A stretch of 64,000 bases of DNA from Propionispira arboris (GTDB lineage Bacteria > Bacillota > Negativicutes > Selenomonadales > Selenomonadaceae): assembly GCF_900109225.1 (NCBI RefSeq), contig NZ_FNZK01000001.1, positions 186,001 to 250,000 on the forward strand. Direction: 5' to 3'. The notes under the pieces were generated by a model. It did not search any database. It worked only from the letters and a program-made list of their open reading frames with translations, and was not told where the DNA came from. The translations under genes were made by a program, and so were the position numbers. Positions within the stretch are counted from its first letter, which is position 1. Each line of letters starts with the position of its first letter. Below, one piece after another: positions 17,729 through 24,546 of this stretch.

Positions 17729-18130
17729 ATGCAAAAGACAATACTATCCATTGATCCGGGACGTGAAAAATGCGGAGTAGCGGTTGTTTCACGCGCCGGT
17801 ATACTAATCAAGCGAGTGGTGGCAACAATAAATATCCTGCCAGAAATCGGAAAACTGTGCGATTATTATCCGGTTGATCTGATTATCATGGGAAATGGCA
17901 CGACCAGTAAGGCGGCGCAGCTTCAAATCAAAGCCGCTTTTCCTGATATGCCCCTGCAAATTTGTGAGGAATATCGCACCACTGATGCGGCAAAAATTCG
18001 TTACTGGCAGGAAAATCCTCCGAGCGGCTGGAGGCGCTTACTGCCAACGACGATGCAGGTACCCCCGGATCCGGTGGATGATTATGCTGCCGTGATTTTA
18101 GCTGAACGATATTTTATTAAGAATTCGTAA
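17729..18130 (+). CDS. RuvC/YqgF-like RNase H-fold protein
   Basis: The 133-residue product begins ILSIDPGREKCGVAVV, the first strand and acidic residue of a RuvC/YqgF-type RNase H fold, and has further conserved acidic positions in EEYRTTDAAKIRYW and DPVDDYAAVILA. It may be a nuclease or an inactive relative; substrate is unknown. ATG 17729 follows AAGGTGA at 17717-17723; an in-frame ATG at 17702 overlapping the DUF3084 stop (ATGA) is an alternative and would add nine residues. The pairing with DUF3084 recurs in my recollection of Negativicutes clusters but could not be checked. Confidence 0.75.
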   Translation: MQKTILSIDPGREKCGVAVVSRAGILIKRVVATINILPEIGKLCDYYPVDLIIMGNGTTSKAAQLQIKAAFPDMPLQICEEYRTTDAAKIRYWQENPPSGWRRLLPTTMQVPPDPVDDYAAVILAERYFIKNS

Positions 18131-18159
18131 ATTTTTTGTAAAATTTTTCATAATATTTG

Positions 18160-18188
18160 TTGCAATCATCAACGGAATATGCTATTAT
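18160..18188 (+). promoter_or_regulatory. ompM1 promoter (extended -10)
   Basis: TTGCAA at 18160-18165 and TATTAT at 18183-18188 with 17-nt spacing; TGC directly before the -10 makes it an extended -10. The ompM2 promoter has the same architecture (TTGTAA, 17 nt, TGCTATCAT), which supports both calls. Initiation near 18195 gives a leader of about 118 nt. Confidence 0.75.
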
Positions 18189-18227
18189 AAAAAAGAACTT
18201 GAGATTGGATGAAGAGGAAAGACTTGG

Positions 18228-18269
18228 ATGAGGAAACGTGGATACTCAGCGAACGGTTATTCTTCCTAA
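18228..18269 (+). CDS. ompM1 leader ORF, 13 codons
   Basis: ATG 18228 to TAA 18269 encodes MRKRGYSANGYSS, with an AAGAGGAAAG purine-rich site at about 18211-18219. The ompM2 leader has an ORF of the same length and start (MRKRGNSANCSSF). Its stop codon lies in the 5' arm (18265-18271) of a hairpin whose 3' arm covers the ompM1 ribosome-binding site. The alternative is that the sequence is conserved as RNA structure; the differences between the two copies include nonsynonymous ones. Confidence 0.5.
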   Translation: MRKRGYSANGYSS

Positions 18270-18303
18270 AAAAATCGATAGTTCGAAAATAAATTTTAGG
18301 GGG
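18265..18303 (+). promoter_or_regulatory. hairpin occluding the ompM1 ribosome-binding site
   Basis: CCTAAAA at 18265-18271 pairs with TTTTAGG at 18294-18300, the latter overlapping the AGGGGG ribosome-binding site (18298-18303); an inner TCGA/TCGA pair can close the loop. A ribosome ending on the leader ORF would sit on the 5' arm and free the site. The ompM2 leader has an equivalent structure. Confidence 0.5.
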
Positions 18304-18312
18304 ATTTTTCAA

Positions 18313-19602
18313 ATGAAAAAAACTTTAATCACAGCAATTACTACTGCATTAGTAGTAGGCGCAGCAAGCACAACTTTTGCTGCAGCAAATCCTTTCAGCG
18401 ACGTTCCATCTGACCATTGGTCTTATGACGCTGTAAGCCAATTAGCAAAAGACGGTGTTATCGATGGTTACGGCGACGGAACATATCGTGGCGACCAGAA
18501 AATCACTCGTTATGAAATGGCTCAAATGGTAGCAAAAGCAATGGCTAAATCGGATGTTTCCGCTGCTGATAAAGCAATGATCGACAAATTAGCTGCTGAA
18601 TATGCTGATGAATTGAACAACCTTGGCGTACGTGTATCAAACCTTGAAAAGAAATCCGATAACGTTAAATTCACTGGTTTAATGCGTTTGGATGGTAAAA
18701 GATACAATAATAGTCCTGTTCATAATGATGATACAGTTGGAACTGGCTTACTTCGTTTAGAAGTTAATGCAGCTGTAAATGACAACTGGAATGTAAAAGC
18801 ACGTTTAGATGGTCAGACTAGCTTGAATCAGGATAAAGCTCTTAATGGTGAAGATAAAGTTACACTTAAGAGAATTTATGCAGAAGGTCCTTTGTTCGGT
18901 GCGGATACTAAAGTTGGTAAATTTGGTGCTTTTGACAACGAAAGTTTAACCAATGGTGGTTTAATCATCGATACTGACTTAACTGGTGCTGAATTTATAT
19001 TTGGTAATGCCTTAAAAACAAAAGTAACATATGGTCGTTTAGATACAGAAGATATCGCTAATATTGGTTATTCTACATCTGCTGCTGATTATGCTGCTAT
19101 CCAGTTTGGTTATACTGCAGGTAAAGTAGCTTTGGGTGCAGGTTATACACATCTTAAAGATAATGCTAGCGGTAATACCACTGGATTTACAAACAATTAT
19201 GGTGATGACAAAGTTGGAATCTGGAATGTTGGTTTTGACTATGCATTAAGCAAAGATTTCACTTTCGGCGGCGAATATGCAAGCAGTGATGCTGATGCTA
19301 AAGACGTTGGTTATAACAGCGATGAAGAAAAGGCTTATTCTGCACAGTTAACATACAAAGGTGCTAAATCCGATGTTGCTGGTTCTTATGGCTTATGGGC
19401 TGCTTACCGTTCAATCGGTGAATTAGCTACAATTGCTCCAACATATGATGGTGCTGAAGCTGGTCTTAAAGGTTATGAACTTGGTGTAAATTACATGCTT
19501 GATAAAAATATCATGACTAAAGTAGTTTATTTTGATGGTAGCGAAATTACTTCCGATACGGATATCAAAAAAGTATTCGGTCGTCTTGAATTCGCATTCT
19601 AA
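18313..19602 (+). CDS. ompM1: SLH-domain outer membrane porin OmpM (copy 1)
   Basis: OmpM proteins are the main outer-membrane porins of Negativicutes and tether the outer membrane to peptidoglycan through their SLH domain. The 429-residue product has a signal peptide (cleavage near TFA-AAN, about 23), one SLH domain (about 26-75: FSDVPSDHWSYDAVSQLAKDGVIDGYGDG), a helical linker (80-113) and a long beta-barrel of alternating strands ending in the aromatic-terminated RLEFAF. ATG 18313 follows AGGGGG at 18298-18303. It has its own promoter, leader and terminator. A second, frameshifted copy follows. Confidence 0.95.
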   Translation: MKKTLITAITTALVVGAASTTFAAANPFSDVPSDHWSYDAVSQLAKDGVIDGYGDGTYRGDQKITRYEMAQMVAKAMAKSDVSAADKAMIDKLAAEYADELNNLGVRVSNLEKKSDNVKFTGLMRLDGKRYNNSPVHNDDTVGTGLLRLEVNAAVNDNWNVKARLDGQTSLNQDKALNGEDKVTLKRIYAEGPLFGADTKVGKFGAFDNESLTNGGLIIDTDLTGAEFIFGNALKTKVTYGRLDTEDIANIGYSTSAADYAAIQFGYTAGKVALGAGYTHLKDNASGNTTGFTNNYGDDKVGIWNVGFDYALSKDFTFGGEYASSDADAKDVGYNSDEEKAYSAQLTYKGAKSDVAGSYGLWAAYRSIGELATIAPTYDGAEAGLKGYELGVNYMLDKNIMTKVVYFDGSEITSDTDIKKVFGRLEFAF

Positions 19603-19620
19603 TTTGAGATACAATATCAA

Positions 19621-19653
19621 AAAGGCTCTCACTTCGGTGAGAGCCTTTTTTTA
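19621..19653 (+). terminator. intrinsic terminator of ompM1
   Basis: AAAGGCTCTCAC and GTGAGAGCCTTT form a perfect 12-bp stem around a TTCG tetraloop, followed by a run of T. It ends ompM1 transcription before the separate ompM2 promoter. Confidence 0.95.
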
Positions 19654-19742
19654 CGTCAAATACCATATATAATAATGCATTAAAGAAATATAATACAACT
19701 CATATAGATAAATTGAGCATAAAAGATGTGCATTGGGTAAAA

Positions 19743-19779
19743 TAACCAAAATCAGGGTGATTATATTGATTTTTGGTTA
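19743..19779. promoter_or_regulatory. inverted repeat upstream of the ompM2 promoter
   Basis: TAACCAAAATCA at 19743-19754 and TGATTTTTGGTTA at 19767-19779 form an almost perfect inverted repeat with a 12-nt centre, ending 27 nt before the -35. No T run follows. It could be an operator or upstream activator site; ompM1 has no equivalent. The rest of the 353-nt gap between ompM1 and ompM2 holds the terminator, promoter and leader listed separately. Confidence 0.4.
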
Positions 19780-19806
19780 AATTTATGTAAATCTTTGGTG
19801 TACATC

Positions 19807-19835
19807 TTGTAATTAACAGCTTTACATGCTATCAT
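19807..19835 (+). promoter_or_regulatory. ompM2 promoter (extended -10)
   Basis: TTGTAA at 19807-19812 and TATCAT at 19830-19835, 17-nt spacing, with TGC before the -10. It matches the ompM1 promoter in layout, giving a leader of about 115 nt. Confidence 0.7.
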
Positions 19836-19871
19836 GAAAAAGAATTTGAGATTCATTGGAAGAAAACAGCA

Positions 19872-19913
19872 ATGAGGAAACGAGGAAACTCAGCGAATTG
19901 TTCTTCTTTCTAA
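19872..19913 (+). CDS. ompM2 leader ORF, 13 codons
   Basis: ATG 19872 to TAA 19913 encodes MRKRGNSANCSSF, the counterpart of the ompM1 leader peptide: same length, same first five residues and SAN core. The upstream GGAAGAAAA is a weaker ribosome-binding site than in ompM1. The stop codon again begins the 5' arm of the hairpin over the ompM2 ribosome-binding site. Confidence 0.5.
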   Translation: MRKRGNSANCSSF

Positions 19914-19945
19914 AAATTTAGAATTCATCAATAAATTTTAGGAGG
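19910..19945 (+). promoter_or_regulatory. hairpin occluding the ompM2 ribosome-binding site
   Basis: CTAAAAATTTA at 19910-19920 pairs, with one bulged A, with TAAATTTTAG at 19932-19941. The 3' arm overlaps the first two bases of AGGAGG (19940-19945). The arrangement relative to the leader ORF stop is the same as for ompM1 although the pairing is longer. Confidence 0.5.
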
Positions 19946-19955
19946 ACTTATTTTT

Positions 19956-21277
19956 ATGAAAAAAACTCTAATCACAGCGATCACAACTGCATTAGTAGTA
20001 GGCGCTGCCAGCACAACGTTTGCTGCTGCCAATCCTTTCAGCGATGTTCCAACAGACCATTGGTCTTATGATGCTGTCAGCAAATTAGCAAAAGACGGTG
20101 TTATTGAAGGTTATGGCGACGGATCATTCCGTGGTGACCAGAAAATCACTCGCTATGAAATGGCTCAAATGGTAGCAAAAGCAATGACAAAATCCGATGT
20201 TTCTGCTGCTGATAAAGCAATGATTGACAAATTGTCAGCTGAATATGCCGATGAATTAAACAACCTTGGTGTTCGTGTGACGAACCTCGAAAAAAATCTG
20301 ATAATGTTAAATTCAATGGTTTAATGCGTTTGGAAGGTACACGTTATAACAAAGCGTATAAAGGTAATGATGACATCGCAGGTACAGGCTTGCTTCGTTT
20401 AGAAATTAATGCCGCTGTTAATGATGACTGGTTAGTAAGAGCCCGTTTAGATGGACAAACTAGTTTGAATAATGATAATGGTACAATTGGCACATCGACT
20501 GGTAAAGACCAGGTTACTACCAAAAGAATTTTTGCTCAAGGACCATTATTTGGTGCAACAGCAAAAATTGGTAAATTTGGTACATTCGATAATGCTGCAT
20601 TAACCAATGGTGGTCTTATTATCGATAAAGAACTTACTGGGGCAGAATTTGCCTTTGGTAAAGCAGTAAAAACTACATTAACTTATGGTCGCATTGCAAA
20701 CGGGAGCATTCTTGGCGTAGTTGGTTCAAAAGCTGGTCAGGTTGCAGATTATGCATCGGCACAATTTAGCTATGCACCGACAAAAGCTTTAACCGTAGCA
20801 GCTGGTTATAATTATTTGAGTGATGATGGTTTCACAAATGTTAAATATGCCGGAAAAAACATAGGTGATAATTATGGTTTCTGGAATGCTGGTTTTGATT
20901 ATAAACTCACAAAAGATTTCACTTTTGGCGGTGTTTATGTAAAAAGTGATGCCGAAACAAATAATGCAACGATTAATTCCATTCAAGCCGATAGTAGTGA
21001 AGCTAAATCTTATTCTATACAGTTAACTTACAAAGGCGTAAAAGCCAGCGTTCCTGGTTCTTATGGTCTCTGGGCTGCTTATCGTCAGCTTGGTTCCTTT
21101 GCAACCATCAATACGACTTTTAATGGTGCTGAAACTGGCACAAAAGGGTATGAACTAGGCGCAATGTATATGCTTGATAAAAATATTTTATCCAAAACAG
21201 TTTACTATGATGGTGAAAATATCACGGGTGGTAAAGATATTAAAAAAGTATTCGAACGTCTTGAATTCGCATTCTAA
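19956..21277 (+). pseudogene. ompM2: SLH-domain porin OmpM copy 2, frameshifted in an A7 tract
   Basis: The first frame (19956-20324, 122 codons) encodes signal peptide, SLH domain and linker nearly identical to OmpM1, then departs after NLEK and stops. The second frame (from 20324 or read in from 20297) continues the OmpM barrel to the end RLEFAF. Comparison with ompM1 shows one missing A in the run 20290-20296: A7 is present where eight are needed for GAA AAA AAA TCT. Restored, the protein would be about 440 residues. The broken frame's TAA overlaps an ATG (TAATG at 20322-20326), so a barrel without a signal peptide could be reinitiated. Phase variation, recent inactivation and a sequencing error are all possible; both halves look otherwise well preserved. 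Confidence 0.9.
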
Positions 21278-21298
21278 TTTTAGATTTTATAATTTGCT

Positions 21299-21358
21299 AT
21301 TTATAGCAGACAAAAAGAGCTTTTGCTTCGGCAAAAGCTCTTTTTGTCTGCTATAAAT
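21299..21358. terminator. 28-bp bidirectional terminator after ompM2
   Basis: The arms 21299-21326 and 21331-21358 are perfectly complementary over 28 bp around a TTCG tetraloop, with an internal AAAAAGAGC/GCTCTTTTT part that gives a T run on either strand. Unusually long for a terminator. Confidence 0.9.
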
Positions 21359-21462
21359 TTGATTTCTCTTGGAATGAACTCAATTAAAAGGGTTTTTCTT
21401 TTTCATCGCGAATCTGTAAAAGAGTCAACAAAAAATGTATTTATTCAAAGTGAGGGGATCGT

Positions 21463-21909
21463 ATGAATTTTAAGAAAATACTTATTGCATCAATTTTGGT
21501 GTTAAGCCTGACTTGTACGGCAGCGATCAATTCAACGCAGGCTTTTAGTCTGGGTAGCCTGGGGGGCATCATAAAAGCTGGTGGGATTGCCGTATTGGTG
21601 GATACATTTTCCGGGCAGCTGAATAGTTTCATTAATACGCTTACAGCGAAAAATGGTGTTAGCTCAGATTATGCAACAAAAGTCGTACCAGTTATTACTG
21701 TGGGCAATGGAACTTATGCCGGGGCAGCACAGGTTACCGGGCCGCAGGATTTAGTTGATCAAACGAAAGCGGTTTTGCAGCTTGAAGGAGATTTTAGTGG
21801 GGATCGTTTCCGGGTCAAGGCGTTGATTCCAATCAACACGAAAACCGCTACTAACTTTTCGCGTGTTCAGGGAGTTGGCGTATCTGCACAAATCGATGTA
21901 AAAATATAA
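21463..21909 (+). CDS. unrecognised exported protein, 148 aa
   Basis: I do not recognise this family. The product has a clear signal peptide (MNFKKILIASILVLSL..., cleavage near TQA-FS, about 27), a Gly/Ala/Ile-rich amphipathic segment (about 30-50) and a C-terminal part rich in short beta-strands (KVVPVITVGNGTYAGAAQV; FRVKALIPINT). No cysteines remain in the mature part and there is no lipobox. GAGGGGAT precedes ATG 21463. It lies between the porins and lptD and is followed after 31 nt by another exported protein, so an outer-membrane or periplasmic role is inferred. Confidence 0.75.
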   Translation: MNFKKILIASILVLSLTCTAAINSTQAFSLGSLGGIIKAGGIAVLVDTFSGQLNSFINTLTAKNGVSSDYATKVVPVITVGNGTYAGAAQVTGPQDLVDQTKAVLQLEGDFSGDRFRVKALIPINTKTATNFSRVQGVGVSAQIDVKI

Positions 21910-21940
21910 CCAGGAAAATAATAGGAGGTTTTAAAAAAAT

Positions 21941-22867
21941 ATGTTGAAATTTCGTAAAATTACATCCTTGCTGCTGGCAGGAATGTTCTTCTTTTCGACC
22001 GTAATGGTATCCGCACAGGAGATCGACAATACAGTACAAGGCAAACTCGTGGCAATTGAAAATGGCATGTACGGGCATACACAAACAGGTGCATTGTTGG
22101 AACGAACCAATAAATTAGAAAAAGACTATTTGGGAATGCATCCCACCGGTACAATGATTAGCCGTATTGATAATCTCTATAATATTTTGTACGATAATAC
22201 ATCTGCACCATCGGCTATAACACAATTGAATGCTATTGAATGGGCGGTGACACATGAAGTTACGATGAACTCCATCCAGGCAAGAAGTGAACAACTGGAA
22301 ACTGTCATTGAAGGCGGACCAAAAGAAGGTACCTTGAAAAAACGTATAGCGAAACTAGGAGAACTGGCTTTTGGGGGAGTGAAAATTCCTCTGGTGCAGA
22401 CCAGTATTCCAACCGATACCTTGGTGAAAATAGCGCTTGTGACACCAATTAAAAGTCAGGAACTCAAAGTGGGTGATACAATAAAATATCAGGTAGCGGA
22501 AGATGTTATGATCAACGGGACTTTGGTTTTTGCCAAAGGCGCACCGGGAACAGGAACTGTTAACAAAGTGACACAGGCACGCAATTTTGGTCGTGATGCG
22601 AAAGTCGAAATTGGTTTTGATCAGACGACCGCGATTGATGGCAGTACCGTAACGACATTTCTGGGCGAAAAAGCCAAACAAGAAATGAAATCCGTTGCTA
22701 TGGCAGCAGGTGCAACGGTTGCGGGCATGGTTCTTTTAGGACCAATTGGCGTGGTGACAGGTGCTTTTATTAATGGTAAAAACATTAATATTGAAGCTGG
22801 TACGGAGCTGTATATCCAAACAAAAGAGGATACAACTGTCTTTGGTATTCAAGCTGCTGCCAAATAA
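21941..22867 (+). CDS. unrecognised exported protein, 308 aa, glycine-zipper C-terminus
   Basis: The product has a signal peptide (cleavage near VSA-QE, about 25), a helical N-terminal half with two repeats of a short unit around GxHxTGxxxxRxxxLEKDYLG and HPTGTMISRIDNLYNI, a beta-rich domain (about 165-240, VKIALVTPIKSQELKVGDTIKYQV) and a glycine-zipper-like segment (about 248-278, AGATVAGMVLLGPIGVVTGAFING). Function unknown. TAGGAGGT precedes ATG 21941, and a terminator follows, so it probably forms a two-gene unit with the 148-residue protein. Confidence 0.75.
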   Translation: MLKFRKITSLLLAGMFFFSTVMVSAQEIDNTVQGKLVAIENGMYGHTQTGALLERTNKLEKDYLGMHPTGTMISRIDNLYNILYDNTSAPSAITQLNAIEWAVTHEVTMNSIQARSEQLETVIEGGPKEGTLKKRIAKLGELAFGGVKIPLVQTSIPTDTLVKIALVTPIKSQELKVGDTIKYQVAEDVMINGTLVFAKGAPGTGTVNKVTQARNFGRDAKVEIGFDQTTAIDGSTVTTFLGEKAKQEMKSVAMAAGATVAGMVLLGPIGVVTGAFINGKNINIEAGTELYIQTKEDTTVFGIQAAAK

Positions 22868-22885
22868 ATTTTATATGGGAAAAAC

Positions 22886-22916
22886 AAGACAGTCAAAAAA
22901 GGCTGTCTTTTTTTTT
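22886..22916 (+). terminator. intrinsic terminator before lptD
   Basis: AAGACAGTC at 22886-22894 pairs with GGCTGTCTT at 22901-22909 (one G-U pair) around AAAAAA, followed by a run of T to 22916. Confidence 0.85.
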
Positions 22917-22922
22917 GTTATT

Positions 22923-22931
22923 TGATACAAT
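22923..22931 (+). promoter_or_regulatory. possible extended -10 promoter for lptD
   Basis: TGATACAAT at 22923-22931 fits an extended -10; no good -35 is visible 17 nt upstream, where the terminator lies. A promoter is expected here because lptD follows a terminator. Confidence 0.3.
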
Positions 22932-23022
22932 ATAAGGGAGTATCATAAGAGCAGGTATTTATGAATGGATGTCGAACATAAATTAAGTTAGAGATTCTGA
23001 CGGATATAGACAGGAGAACGTA

Positions 23023-24537
23023 ATGAAAAATAAGATAAAAATATGTTCAGGTTTGTTTGCTTTGGTTACGGTATTTAATTCCTATCTTTTAGCAGAAGCG
23101 GCACCGAATGCATTAGATATTTTAACAGATCGGGAAAATGAACGAGAAGCAGCCAAAGACCGTCTGGACCCGGAGCTGCAGGCACTGCATGACGAACTTG
23201 CCGCTCAGCAAAAAAATGAACCGAAAACTATTGATGCAAAATTGCCGCCCCCGGTAACCTTTGAAGGCGATGATATTTCTTTCAATGAAAAAAATGGCGA
23301 AGTCTTTGCAAAAGGGCATGTAAAAGTTACGCAGCTGGAGGCACGGATGACGACAGATGCTTTGCGTGGCAATACACAAAACTCAGATGTATATGTCGAG
23401 GACAAAATGCATCTCTTGCAGGTTCAAGCACCACCATTGGTTTTGGATGGTTATAAGACAAACTATAATTATCAAAAGAAAACAGGAACTATGGAAAATG
23501 CCAAAGGCAAAGTTGATGGACGGTATATAAAAGGCGAAAAACTGGAGTTTTATCCGGATGAAATGATCATTTATAATGGTTCCGTTACAAAATGTCCGGC
23601 GATTAAACCAGACTATCATATTAGTGCGGAAAAAATTGAAATTTGGCCGGATGATCATATGGTTGCTTATAATGTTAAATTTTATATTAAAAATCAAGTC
23701 ATTTATTCGACCAAAAAATATGAAACGAAAATCGGGAAAAATAAAAAAGGCGAAAACACAGCCTTTCCCCGCGTTCGCTATAGTAAAGAAGATGGTATAA
23801 CCATCCGTCAGGACTTTGAACAAGAACTCAAAAAAAATGTGAATGCCTATGCGGAGCTATCCTATTCACCAAAACGCGATTTTAAAAATGTGTATGGTGT
23901 TGGCTGGAAAAATAGTTTATTGAAACTAGCACTTGAAACAGGTGATTACGAAGATGGCGATAACAACTGGATTAAAAAAGAACCAACGTTTTTGATCGAT
24001 TATGGTCCAAAGCAAATCGGTGATTTTCCGTTCCACTATTCCTTTAGTTCTGAATATGGTAAATGGGATGATGATATCAAGACAAGCTGGCATCAAAGCT
24101 ATTCTGTCTATGTAGATCGTGATCCTATTAAGTTTAGTCCAAGCTTAAGTCTTTATACAGGCTTTGGTTATAAAATCATTAAAGAATCGTATGATAATTC
24201 ACAAATTAATACGGTCATGTATGATGGCGTTTTACTGAAAGATATCAATCCTAAATTAACAGTTTATACAAGTTATCATTATACAAAAGACAGTAAAGTA
24301 CAATCCGCTTTCGACTATGGAAATGCAGATTTTGCCAAAAATATTGAAAGTGGCTTTTCTTATAAATTTGATGACAAAAATCGCTTTGTTGCAGAACAAA
24401 GTTATGATGTAGATAAAAAACAGACGCATGATTTTGATTATTATTGGTACCATGATTTACATTGTGCACAAATGGAAGTCCGTTATCGTGAAAAACGGGA
24501 TGCCTGGAGTGTGAAATTTCATTTAAAGAATTGGTAG
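23023..24537 (+). CDS. lptD: LPS assembly outer membrane protein LptD
   Basis: LptD inserts LPS into the outer leaflet of the outer membrane. The 504-residue product has a signal peptide (cleavage near AEA-AP, about 27), an N-terminal OstA/LptA-like jellyroll (about 75-190, DDISFNEKNGEVFAKGHVKV) and a C-terminal barrel with alternating aromatic strands ending at HLKNW. It is much shorter than E. coli LptD (784), mostly through a smaller barrel. Only one cysteine pair candidate is visible, so the disulfide scheme of E. coli is not kept. No LptE is evident nearby. CAGGAG precedes ATG 23023. Confidence 0.85.
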   Translation: MKNKIKICSGLFALVTVFNSYLLAEAAPNALDILTDRENEREAAKDRLDPELQALHDELAAQQKNEPKTIDAKLPPPVTFEGDDISFNEKNGEVFAKGHVKVTQLEARMTTDALRGNTQNSDVYVEDKMHLLQVQAPPLVLDGYKTNYNYQKKTGTMENAKGKVDGRYIKGEKLEFYPDEMIIYNGSVTKCPAIKPDYHISAEKIEIWPDDHMVAYNVKFYIKNQVIYSTKKYETKIGKNKKGENTAFPRVRYSKEDGITIRQDFEQELKKNVNAYAELSYSPKRDFKNVYGVGWKNSLLKLALETGDYEDGDNNWIKKEPTFLIDYGPKQIGDFPFHYSFSSEYGKWDDDIKTSWHQSYSVYVDRDPIKFSPSLSLYTGFGYKIIKESYDNSQINTVMYDGVLLKDINPKLTVYTSYHYTKDSKVQSAFDYGNADFAKNIESGFSYKFDDKNRFVAEQSYDVDKKQTHDFDYYWYHDLHCAQMEVRYREKRDAWSVKFHLKNW

Positions 24538-24546
24538 GAGATCGTT

